Origin: Clostridia bacterium
GTDB taxonomy: Bacteria > Bacillota > Clostridia > Peptostreptococcales > JAAYPU01
NCBI GenBank assembly: GCA_016278615.1
Contig: JADQBM010000070.1
Location: forward strand, 1-34,967
Direction of reading: 5' to 3'
DNA: 34,967 bases
Of this stretch, positions 7,741-15,070 are shown piece after piece. The position numbers and the translations under genes were made by a program. The notes beneath the pieces were generated by a model. It had not been told where the DNA came from, searched no databases, and saw only the letters and a program-made list of their open reading frames with translations. Position 1 is the first letter of the stretch. Every line of letters starts with the position of its first letter.

Positions 7741-8733
7741 TTGAACAATATTGTTTTGTCCCACGAACTGTACCTGCCGGGAATGAAGGCACTTGAAGGT
7801 AAAGCTAATGTATTTATCACAAATAACGGCGAAAGCAATGAAATACTTGACCAACTAAAGGAAGCAGATGGTTTTATATTAAGAATCGGGAAGATTGATC
7901 GAAAATGTATCGAAGTTTGCAAAAAGCTAAAAGTCATTACCCGACCAGGTGTGGGTGTGGATAATGTAGATGTTTCTGCTGCAACGGAAAATGGTATTCC
8001 AGTGATTATTTGTCCCTTGGCAAATTCACGTGCTGTAGCAGAACATGCCCTTGCTTTGTTGCTTGCCATAAGCAAAAACATTGTGGAAAGTGATAACGAA
8101 ACTCATAAAGGGAATTTTGGAATACGTAATCAATATAAAGCCGTTGATATTCAAGGCAAGACCGTTAGCATACTAGGATTTGGTAATATTGGAAAAGAAT
8201 TTGCTAGGCTATGTTATGGTATCGGGATGAGGGTGATGGTATATGATCCCTTTGTCACAGAGGATACTGTAACCGCTATGGGCTATGATTACAGCGGGGA
8301 TTTATTTGAGGCAATTGGGGCAGGAGATTATGTTTCACTTCATATGCCTTCTATGCCAGAAACACGTGGAAGTATTAGCCAGAAACAGTTCGCTGCAATG
8401 AAACCAACAGCTTATTTCATTAATTGCTCCCGTGGTGATTTGGTAGATGAAGCAGCACTGGTTGAAGCTTTAAAAAACAACATTATAACAGGTGCTGGGG
8501 TAGATGTATTAATTGAAGAACCCATGAAGGCAGAACATCCACTTATGAGGCTTTCGAATTGTATAGTTACACCACATATAGCGGCGCAAACCCAAGAAAC
8601 AACTGAGAAAATGGTGCTAATGGCGGTAGAAGGCACCCTCGCTATACTCAATGGAGAAAAATGGCCGCATGTGTGTAATCCTGAGGTTTATGATCATCCA
8701 AAGTGGAAGGAGAGGGGAGCTGTCTATGAGTAG
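7741..8733 (+). CDS. D-2-hydroxyacid dehydrogenase (SerA-like)
   Basis: This 330-residue NAD-dependent D-isomer 2-hydroxyacid dehydrogenase resembles phosphoglycerate dehydrogenase without an ACT domain. It has the nucleotide loop LGFGNIGKEFAR, catalytic R231 (CSRGDLVDE), a glutamate at 259/260 and H279 (TPHIAAQ). It starts with TTG 7741 behind AAGGAGG. The family interconverts 2-oxo acids and D-2-hydroxy acids. Here it could reduce hydroxypyruvate, glyoxylate or a 2-oxo acid made by the upstream lyase, or oxidise the incoming acid. It overlaps tctB by eight bases. The serine-pathway function is unlikely in this context. Confidence 0.87.
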   Translation: MNNIVLSHELYLPGMKALEGKANVFITNNGESNEILDQLKEADGFILRIGKIDRKCIEVCKKLKVITRPGVGVDNVDVSAATENGIPVIICPLANSRAVAEHALALLLAISKNIVESDNETHKGNFGIRNQYKAVDIQGKTVSILGFGNIGKEFARLCYGIGMRVMVYDPFVTEDTVTAMGYDYSGDLFEAIGAGDYVSLHMPSMPETRGSISQKQFAAMKPTAYFINCSRGDLVDEAALVEALKNNIITGAGVDVLIEEPMKAEHPLMRLSNCIVTPHIAAQTQETTEKMVLMAVEGTLAILNGEKWPHVCNPEVYDHPKWKERGAVYE

Positions 8734-9202
8734 ACAATTCTTATTAAGGTATAAAGGCATCGCTGCTGGTATTGGAATTACAATTTTTGCTATAGCTTAT
8801 TTGATAGGGACTTTATTCATCAGGCGTACCACCTTTGTAACAATTGGAGCGGAATTTATGCCCCAAATCTATGGCTACATTTTGTTATTCCTTGGGGCAT
8901 GTCAGATTTATCAGGGGATAAAAGAATCTAAACGCTTCGTGGAAGATACACAAAAGCCTAAGGAGCGAAAAGATATAAAAAATGTATTGGTCACTTTTGT
9001 GGTTATCATTGCCTATGTAGCTATAATGAATTTTATAGGATTTATGATTGCATCTGCGATGTTGCTGTTCCTTATGACCATTTTACTTAAACCAGCGAAT
9101 AGTAAGTTGAACTATGTTGTAACCATTATTTTTTCTGTTGTATTGTCCATCGGCACATATTTACTGTTTCATAACGTCATGTATTTATCGTTGCCAGGGT
9201 GA
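8726..9202 (+). CDS. tctB: Tripartite tricarboxylate transporter, small membrane subunit
   Basis: The protein (158 residues) has about four hydrophobic membrane segments, beginning at residue 10 and clustering again in the last 60 residues, as in TctB. ATG at 8726 is chosen: it overlaps the preceding stop (ATGAGTAG) and lies behind AGGAGAGGGG. It forms the small membrane part of a tripartite tricarboxylate-type transporter with the next two genes. TctB is poorly conserved, so the call rests on size, topology and position immediately before tctA. Confidence 0.8.
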   Translation: MSRQFLLRYKGIAAGIGITIFAIAYLIGTLFIRRTTFVTIGAEFMPQIYGYILLFLGACQIYQGIKESKRFVEDTQKPKERKDIKNVLVTFVVIIAYVAIMNFIGFMIASAMLLFLMTILLKPANSKLNYVVTIIFSVVLSIGTYLLFHNVMYLSLPG

Positions 9203-9242
9203 GTTTTATTTAGTGTAAATCTGGAGAGGAGGGCCAAAAGTT

Positions 9243-10754
9243 ATGTTAGAATCTTTTGCTATTGGAGCACAAGCTATACTTGACCCCATTAGCTTATTGA
9301 TCATTATTTTAGGGGTTACTCTTGGCATTGTGTTTGGGGCAATACCGGGATTAAGTGCAACAATGGCACTGGCGCTTTTCCTACCCATTACCTATAGAAT
9401 GACGCCTATATCGGGAATTATACTATTAATATCCCTCTACATAGGTGGTATTTCAGGAGGATTGATTTCTGCCATTCTTACAAGAATTCCAGGAACGCCC
9501 TCATCAGTAGCCACGTGCTTTGACGGATATCCCATGACTGCAAAAGGCGAAGGACCCAAGGCGTTGGGAGTAGGAATTGTATATTCCTTTATTGGCACCA
9601 TCATGTCGACTATCGTTTTAATATTTTTAGCACCATGGTTGGCAAAAATAGCCATCAAATTTGGCGCATATGAATATTTCTCTGTTGCATTATTCTCTCT
9701 GACAATGATGGCGGGTCTATCGGGGAAATCCATGATAAAGGGCTTAATATCAGGATTTATGGGGTGCATATTTGCTACCATCGGGATGGATAGTATTGGA
9801 AGTGTCCAACGGTATACTTTCGGAAGTGTACAGCTTTCATCTGGCTTCAATATCTTGCCTGTACTCATAGGATTATTTGCAATATCAGAGATATTGATTA
9901 CCGCGGAAAAAGCCAAGTATGCTACAAAGTTGGATGCTGTTCAAGTGGATATTAAAGGCATTAAGGGGTTTGGCTTTACTTGGAAGGAATTTATTGAGCA
10001 AAAATGGAATATGCTGATTTCTGGGTTAATGGGCATCGGCATCGGCATACTACCAGGCATTGGAGGCGGAGTTGCAAACGTCATGGCATATGGTGCTGTT
10101 AAAAACCGCTCCAAGTATCCTGAAAAATTTGGAACTGGCATTATCGATGGGGTTGTAGCTACAGAGACGTCCAACAATGCAGCAATAGGCGGGGCCTTAG
10201 TGCCACTCTTAGCATTGGGTATTCCGGGAGATACTGTGACGGCCATGCTACTTGGTGGATTAACCATACAAGGCATCGCTCCAGGACCATTGATGTTTAC
10301 TCAAAATGTAGACATTGTATATGCCATATTTCTAACGATGATCATTGGTGCATTCTCTATGTTGTTCATTGAGTTTTATGGATTACGAGGCTTCGCAGCA
10401 TTATTAAAAATACCCAAGCATTACTTACTGCCAGGCATATTTCTGTTTTGTATTATTGGTTCATTTGGAATTGGAAATCGTTTATTTGATGTGTGGACCG
10501 TGCTGCTCTTTGGTGTTTTGGGCTTTGCATTTCACAAGGTAGATATTCCGCCTTCGCCCTTTATACTGGGCTTTATTATAGGACCTATTATGGAAACCAA
10601 TCTCAGACGTGGATTGATGTTTTCTCAGGGAGACTATACAGCTTTTTTGACAGAACCGATATCAGCATTTTTTCTTGTGGCTGCTGCGTTATCTATTACC
10701 CTTACAGTTCGCAAGAATGTAAAAAATGCAAAGAAATCTAGGCTGCAAAATTAA
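9243..10754 (+). CDS. tctA: Tripartite tricarboxylate transporter, large membrane subunit
   Basis: This 503-residue polytopic membrane protein has about eleven to twelve hydrophobic segments. TctA signatures include GAIPGLSATMALALFLP near the N-terminus, ISGGLISAILTRIPGTP, GIGILPGIGGGVANVMAYG and ALGIPGDTVTAMLLGG. It is the permease core of a secondary, ion-driven transporter that takes carboxylates delivered by the binding protein. ATG 9243 follows GGAGAGGAGGG. Together with tctB and the lipoprotein gene downstream it makes a complete transporter, probably bringing in the acid sugar that the preceding enzymes degrade. Confidence 0.93.
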   Translation: MLESFAIGAQAILDPISLLIIILGVTLGIVFGAIPGLSATMALALFLPITYRMTPISGIILLISLYIGGISGGLISAILTRIPGTPSSVATCFDGYPMTAKGEGPKALGVGIVYSFIGTIMSTIVLIFLAPWLAKIAIKFGAYEYFSVALFSLTMMAGLSGKSMIKGLISGFMGCIFATIGMDSIGSVQRYTFGSVQLSSGFNILPVLIGLFAISEILITAEKAKYATKLDAVQVDIKGIKGFGFTWKEFIEQKWNMLISGLMGIGIGILPGIGGGVANVMAYGAVKNRSKYPEKFGTGIIDGVVATETSNNAAIGGALVPLLALGIPGDTVTAMLLGGLTIQGIAPGPLMFTQNVDIVYAIFLTMIIGAFSMLFIEFYGLRGFAALLKIPKHYLLPGIFLFCIIGSFGIGNRLFDVWTVLLFGVLGFAFHKVDIPPSPFILGFIIGPIMETNLRRGLMFSQGDYTAFLTEPISAFFLVAAALSITLTVRKNVKNAKKSRLQN

Positions 10755-10791
10755 TTAAACATGTAGGGCATAAGTAAAAAACTATTTCTGA

Positions 10792-10815
10792 ATTCTATTT
10801 TAAAATTAATAGAAT
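10792..10815 (+). other. Intergenic hairpin upstream of the binding-protein gene
   Basis: ATTCTATT (10792-10799) and AATAGAAT (10808-10815) form an 8-pair, AT-only stem between tctA and tctC. It has no downstream T-tract. Such hairpins can protect the downstream message and raise binding-protein output; that role is inference. Confidence 0.4.
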
Positions 10816-10845
10816 ATAAAAATGAAGAGAGAAGGAGAATGGAAA

Positions 10846-11847
10846 ATGAAAAAGATTATTGTGCTTTCACTTGTTATGCTATTAATCAGTAGTATGTTTG
10901 TAGGTTGTGCAACACCACCAGAAGAAAGCAATTCAGAAGGATCAGTTGAGGAAGAAACCTTTTCATGGCCTGAAAAGCCTCTTGAGATTGTTGTTCCCTT
11001 CAACGCAGGCGGTGATACGGACTTTCATGCCCGTACTTATGCAAAGTATTTAGAGCCAATACTTGGCGAGAAAGTATTAGTTGTTAATATTTCAGGAGCA
11101 AATGGAAGTGCAGGAACCATTAAGGTTCGTGATTCAGAGGCAGATGGATATACAGCATTATTTTATCATGATTCTATGTTGATGAATAAAGTTGTTGGAG
11201 TGACTGATTTTGCTCATGAGGAATTAGAGGTTGCTGCAGCCGGAATCATGGACAACTCATATATTCTTGCTGTTAATGCAAACAGCCCATTTGAGACCTT
11301 AGAAGATTTGATTAACTATGCAAAAGAAAATCCAGGTGAAGTAAAGTACGCATCTTCCATAGGCGCCTATACGTATTATGTTGGCCGACAAATGGAAGTT
11401 CTTACAGATGTTGATTTTAATATCGTTGATGCTGGGGGCGGAACTGATCGTAACGCAGCTCTGCTGGCTGAGAAGATTGATACAAATGTCAACCCTTATG
11501 GGGTAATGAAGCCATATATTGATTCAGGAGACTTCAGAGTCTTGGCGGTATTTGCTGATAAACGAAGCGGCTTGTTCCCAGACGTGCCTACAGCAAAGGA
11601 ACAAGGATTTAATATCATTGCTCACCGTGCATACTTCTTATCTTTCCCAAAAGGAACGGATGAACGTATTATAACAAAGGTCAGTGAAGCAATGGAGCAA
11701 GTTTCAAAAATACCGGAATATGCTGAAGACATCTCTACTGCTTATTGTGTAGAACCTGCTTACATGAACACTGCAGATACAAAAGCGTACTTAGATGGCG
11801 CTATGGAAGAATTTGAAGCCGCGTCAGATATGATACTTGGTGAATAA
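10846..11847 (+). CDS. tctC: TctC-type substrate-binding lipoprotein
   Basis: The precursor (333 residues) opens with MKKIIVLSLVMLLISS and a lipobox-like FVGC, so it should be anchored to the outer face of the membrane through the cysteine. An acidic linker follows, then the Bug/TctC fold: PFNAGGDTDFHAR, SGANGSAGTIKVRDSEADGYT, and FPDVPTAKEQGF. These proteins bind small carboxylates between two lobes. ATG 10846 lies behind AGAAGGAG; an ATG at 10822 without a ribosome site would disrupt the signal peptide. It is the last gene of the operon, before a strong terminator. Confidence 0.92.
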   Translation: MKKIIVLSLVMLLISSMFVGCATPPEESNSEGSVEEETFSWPEKPLEIVVPFNAGGDTDFHARTYAKYLEPILGEKVLVVNISGANGSAGTIKVRDSEADGYTALFYHDSMLMNKVVGVTDFAHEELEVAAAGIMDNSYILAVNANSPFETLEDLINYAKENPGEVKYASSIGAYTYYVGRQMEVLTDVDFNIVDAGGGTDRNAALLAEKIDTNVNPYGVMKPYIDSGDFRVLAVFADKRSGLFPDVPTAKEQGFNIIAHRAYFLSFPKGTDERIITKVSEAMEQVSKIPEYAEDISTAYCVEPAYMNTADTKAYLDGAMEEFEAASDMILGE

Positions 11848-11892
11848 TGTAAGCAACTAAAATATATTTTTTCCCTCATTTTAATAAATAGT

Positions 11893-11929
11893 TGACAAGG
11901 ATGATTTGTTCATCCTTGTCACATTTTTT
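11893..11929 (+). terminator. Intrinsic terminator of the acid-sugar operon
   Basis: TGACAAGGATGA (11893-11904) pairs perfectly with TCATCCTTGTCA (11910-11921) around a five-base loop, followed by six T residues at 11924-11929. It closes the operon. Confidence 0.9.
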
Positions 11930-12028
11930 GTCCATTACAACTTATCAAAAATGTCAACTAATCATTCAATGAGTTAAATCCTGATATACATAAACAAGCA
12001 TTTCCCTTTTATTCTTTTCAAACAAATT

Positions 12029-12253
12029 TTAGCCTCCGCCCACCGCAGGGAAAATGGCTACTACATCATTGTCCTCTAAAACCCTATCAGGTTTCGCATT
12101 TCTTCCGTTGATTATTATTATTGCTGCTTCCTCTTTTGGAATATTCAGGCGTTCAATGATATCCTTTGGAGTAGCACCTTGTGTAAGGTCCATCATCATC
12201 TCTTTCTCACGATTTTCTCTAAGAGTGGCAAAGAGCTTTACTTTTATCTGCAT
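12029..12253 (-). CDS. MoaD/ThiS-family sulfur carrier
   Basis: A 74-residue ubiquitin-like sulfur-carrier protein. It starts MQIKVKLFATLREN and ends FPAVGGG; the terminal Gly-Gly is the site thiocarboxylated to supply the dithiolene sulfur of molybdopterin or tungstopterin. ATG at 12253 is chosen because GAGGTG lies just upstream; the open frame extends further back without a ribosome site. It is downstream of the aldehyde oxidoreductase gene on the same strand, which fits cofactor supply to that enzyme. Confidence 0.88.
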   Translation of the reverse strand: MQIKVKLFATLRENREKEMMMDLTQGATPKDIIERLNIPKEEAAIIIINGRNAKPDRVLEDNDVVAIFPAVGGG

Positions 12254-12337
12254 ATAATCACCTCTTATCACAATATGATTGGATTCACTTATAGTATTGC
12301 CTATGGGCAAGTGATAATGGGAAAAGATTTTAAGGAA

Positions 12338-12670
12338 CTACTCCTTTTTCTTTATCTTAAAGTTCGCTTCGTTATCCTGATTTTTTCCATAAAACCCTAA
12401 AGCTATCCGGTATGGACCAGGACAGCCTGGTGGTAGAAAAGCCACCCGATCACCTGGATGGATCACGTAATCTAGTTCCTGGACAAAACCATTTACAAAA
12501 ATTACTTCAATTTCATCCCAAGGAATTTCTAGCTTCTCAGCCAGCGCTATGCCTGTAATTGGTTCCTCAAGATCCATGATTAAAGGAATGGTTCCAAATT
12601 TTTTCCGAAAAGCTGCATCTAAATGAAGAAAACCCCTCACTTCTATGGTTTTTCTGCTTTGCTCTGACAT
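12338..12670 (-). CDS. MoaD-like protein with C-terminal extension
   Basis: This product of 110 residues has a MoaD/ThiS-like beta-grasp body (VRGFLHLDAAFRKKFG; VFVNGFVQELDYVIHPGDRVAFLPPG). Instead of ending in Gly-Gly it continues as CPGPYRIALGFYGK plus a charged tail ending KIKKKE. It therefore cannot act as a thiocarboxylate carrier unless processed. Similar proteins are found beside aldehyde ferredoxin oxidoreductases. ATG at 12670 follows GAGGGTG; a GTG at 12682 is too close to that site. A terminator separates it from the oxidoreductase gene upstream. A structural or cofactor-handling role for the enzyme is inferred. Confidence 0.75.
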   Translation of the reverse strand: MSEQSRKTIEVRGFLHLDAAFRKKFGTIPLIMDLEEPITGIALAEKLEIPWDEIEVIFVNGFVQELDYVIHPGDRVAFLPPGCPGPYRIALGFYGKNQDNEANFKIKKKE

Positions 12671-12733
12671 ATAATCTATCACCCTCTAAATACTTTAACC
12701 TTAGATTAATAAAAAATATTCTTTTTTTATCTT

Positions 12734-12773
12734 CAAAAAAATTAATTTTGAAGCCGGAACTAAGTCCGGCTTC
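12734..12773 (-). terminator. Intrinsic terminator/attenuator after the AOR gene
   Basis: On the minus strand GAAGCCGGA (12773-12765) pairs with TCCGGCTTC (12758-12750) around a six-base loop, followed by AAAATTAATTTTTTT. It lies between the oxidoreductase gene and the two MoaD-like genes, so these would get reduced readthrough or use their own promoter. Confidence 0.75.
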
Positions 12774-12820
12774 TTCCTCATACAAGGATATTATGACTCC
12801 TTAAAAAGCGGAGATTTTGA

Positions 12821-14560
12821 TTAGAAATTGTAAACTTCGTCGATTTCTTCAGGAGTAAAGTCCCAAACCACATTGTGTGGAGGACATGGCTCATACTCGA
12901 AGAATTCAGGCAGACGGTCATGAGCGTTTGTAAAACCAGCTGCTTTGTTGAAGGCACGTTCAACCTTTAGAACAGATTCGCCTAGTTTATCAACGTCAGT
13001 AGCAGTCAAGGATATACCGTATTGAGAGTTGATCATGTCGATCAGTGCTTGGTATCCACCTGGATTATCAGCGATACCAAAGTAAACGAATAGACACATA
13101 CCAGTGCTATCAACAGAGGCGGTTCCTATTTGCATAGCGCGAGAATACTCAATTTGGCCGTCTTTTTTAAGTGGATCTATATCAGCTCCTACTTTTAAGA
13201 TGTTACCCGAGATACAGTATCCAGCAGTATGGTCAGCTCCCATTGGGGTTGTAGCATAAGTTAAACCAATACCCTTGACTGGACGTGGATCATAAGCAGG
13301 GATAGCTTGATCTTTTACTACAGGAACTCTGAATAGACCACAAACCTTACCTACAACAGCAGTACCGCTGCCAATGATGCGTCCCAAAGGAGTAGGAACA
13401 GCAATTCCCTTAACAGCTTCCAGCACAGCTTTACCGTCACCCCAAGGCAATAGACCACCTTCCATGGCGCAAGCTACTGCAACAGCAGTCTCGATACTGT
13501 CGATACCGATGTCGTCCATTTCACGGTCGATATAAGCAATGTCATCTAAATCTTTGATACCAGCATCAGCACCAAGACCCCAGATAGTCTCATACTCAAA
13601 ACCACTGGTGATGTATTTGCCTTGCTTATCTGTATACCACTGAGAACATCTGATGATACAACCAGCATGGCAACCATGAGATACTTTACCCTCACCACCA
13701 CGCTCAGTAATAGTAGCATTCATTGTTTCGCCGGAGATGTTATCATTATGGTCGATACGGCCAGCTGTAAAGTTCTTGGCCGGTAGGCCGCCAGCTTCGT
13801 TCAAGATGTTAACCAATACATCAGTACCGTACGCTGCCAAGCCTTTCCCGGCAACTGGATGATCAAGAAGAGCCTTAGCAAATACTTTTGAAGCTGCCCT
13901 GAATTTTTCCGGATCTGCAATAGGAACTGCAACGGCACCTGTCTCATCAATAACGAGGGCTTTTACCTTCTTGGAACCTAATACTGCACCTAAACCTCCA
14001 CGACCGGCGCTACGCATGTTGCCTTCCGGATCCTTGAAGGAAATGTTAGCAGAAGGTAGACGATGTTCACCTGCCGGACCGGCTAGGGCGATACCTACTT
14101 TTTCACCGTATTTTGCGCTTAACACTTCAATAGCCTTGTAGTTACCACAGCCTCCAATAATCTCAGCTGGGGCATCTTCAATCGTTACACCGTTCATATC
14201 AATTTTAATTATATGGTATTTGTCATCTGCAGGCATTCCTTCAATAACGAGAGCTTTTATGCCCATTTTAGCCATCTTTTGTGAAAAGGTACCGCCAGCG
14301 TTGCTTTCTTTAATCCCACCGGTTAGAGGGCTTTTAGCTCCAACGGAAATACGTCCGGAATTGGGAGCTGCCGTGCCGCTGAGTAAACCGGGAGCAAAGA
14401 TTATCTTGTTGTTTTTGCCTAAAGCATGACAAGTAGGCTTGACTTCGTTTGCAACGAAGTTGGACGTAAGTGCACGCCCGCCTAATCCTGCGTACTTCTC
14501 GGGAACTTCTTCGGTAGTGACTTTCATTGCTGTCATATCTATCCTGATAAATTTGTTCAT
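12821..14560 (-). CDS. Aldehyde ferredoxin oxidoreductase family protein
   Basis: This 579-residue AOR-family enzyme carries a tungsten or molybdenum bis-pterin cofactor and one [4Fe-4S] cluster, and oxidises aldehydes to acids (or the reverse) with ferredoxin. The N-terminal domain shows YAGLGGRALTS, FAPGLLSGTAAPNSGR and KSPLTGGIKESNAGG. Cluster cysteines lie in GCHAGCIIRCS near residues 298-306, with a later one in STGMCLF. ATG 14560 is preceded by GAGGAGGTAG on the minus strand. Length is slightly below the usual 600. Two MoaD-like genes follow. A sigma-54 promoter and operator repeats lie upstream. The substrate aldehyde is unknown. Confidence 0.92.
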   Translation of the reverse strand: MNKFIRIDMTAMKVTTEEVPEKYAGLGGRALTSNFVANEVKPTCHALGKNNKIIFAPGLLSGTAAPNSGRISVGAKSPLTGGIKESNAGGTFSQKMAKMGIKALVIEGMPADDKYHIIKIDMNGVTIEDAPAEIIGGCGNYKAIEVLSAKYGEKVGIALAGPAGEHRLPSANISFKDPEGNMRSAGRGGLGAVLGSKKVKALVIDETGAVAVPIADPEKFRAASKVFAKALLDHPVAGKGLAAYGTDVLVNILNEAGGLPAKNFTAGRIDHNDNISGETMNATITERGGEGKVSHGCHAGCIIRCSQWYTDKQGKYITSGFEYETIWGLGADAGIKDLDDIAYIDREMDDIGIDSIETAVAVACAMEGGLLPWGDGKAVLEAVKGIAVPTPLGRIIGSGTAVVGKVCGLFRVPVVKDQAIPAYDPRPVKGIGLTYATTPMGADHTAGYCISGNILKVGADIDPLKKDGQIEYSRAMQIGTASVDSTGMCLFVYFGIADNPGGYQALIDMINSQYGISLTATDVDKLGESVLKVERAFNKAAGFTNAHDRLPEFFEYEPCPPHNVVWDFTPEEIDEVYNF

Positions 14561-14612
14561 AAATCTACCTCCTCTAAATAATTTTAATTTGAAATTTTAT
14601 AAACTTATATAG

Positions 14613-14629
14613 TGCAAATCTCATACCAA
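14613..14629 (-). promoter_or_regulatory. Sigma-54 (-24/-12) promoter of the AOR gene
   Basis: The minus strand reads TTGGTATGAGATTTGCA, with GG and GC separated by 10 bases as sigma-54 requires. Its -24 part is identical to that of the acid-sugar promoter at 3164. The start should fall near 14602, giving a leader of about 40 bases before the ATG at 14560. Confidence 0.75.
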
Positions 14630-14720
14630 TTATTATAGAGGAGAATGCTTATTTAGAAGTGCTGAAAAATAGCGCTTCTATCTCATAAAATTTTGGTTAT
14701 AGTATAATTGTCATACAAAA

Positions 14721-14789
14721 CGTTACATTGTGGTACGTTTTCTCCAATATTACATGTTCCGTTACGGCACACTGTTCTGTTTCGGCACA
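14721..14789 (-). promoter_or_regulatory. Three operator-like repeats upstream of the AOR promoter
   Basis: Two near-identical 17-base palindromic sites, TGTTCCGTTACGGCACA (14755-14771) and TGTTCTGTTTCGGCACA (14773-14789), stand one base apart. A third, weaker relative, CGTTACATTGTGGTACG, is at 14721-14737. They lie about 90-175 bases upstream of the sigma-54 promoter, where an enhancer-binding protein would sit. They differ from the TTGCA-N3-TGCAA sites at 2941, so a different activator is expected; none is encoded next to the gene in this window. Confidence 0.6.
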
Positions 14790-14856
14790 ATTCAAAATGC
14801 TTTTATTCAGGACATCCGTGATTACCGGGTAGAATCTTTTTATTTGATACATAAAG

Positions 14857-14897
14857 GTGAAAAGGATGCTTTTGCTCATCCTTTTCACTTTTATTTT
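14857..14897 (+). terminator. Orphan intrinsic terminator (plus strand)
   Basis: GTGAAAAGGATG (14857-14868) pairs perfectly with CATCCTTTTCAC (14877-14888), followed by TTTTATTTTTG. No plus-strand gene precedes it: the nearest upstream sequence is the AOR regulatory region. A TATAAT at 14703-14708 could start a short RNA ending here. The T-rich side is on the plus strand only. Confidence 0.7.
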
Positions 14898-15012
14898 TGA
14901 GAGAGTAGGCTTAAAGACCTTAGGGACATTCCTCAAGAGTGTAACGATAAGGTGTGTCCCCCTTGCCTTATGGAACATTTTTCTATATATTAAACATAAA
15001 ATATGGTATTAT

Positions 15013-15037
15013 TTAACCATTAAAAGAGATGGTCTAA
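15013..15037 (+). promoter_or_regulatory. Inverted repeat near the EFR1 gene promoter
   Basis: TTAACCAT (15013-15020) and ATGGTCTAA (15029-15037) form an interrupted inverted repeat just upstream of AT-rich TATACTATATAA sequences (about 15046-15057) and the ATG at 15071. It could be a repressor site overlapping a promoter. Confidence 0.3.
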
Positions 15038-15070
15038 CAATACTATATACTATATAAATGAGGAATTTTT

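Noticed and set aside
14697-14978. 93-codon minus-strand frame upstream of the AOR gene
   Set aside because: It runs through the operator repeats and the plus-strand terminator, and its product shows no recognisable pattern.
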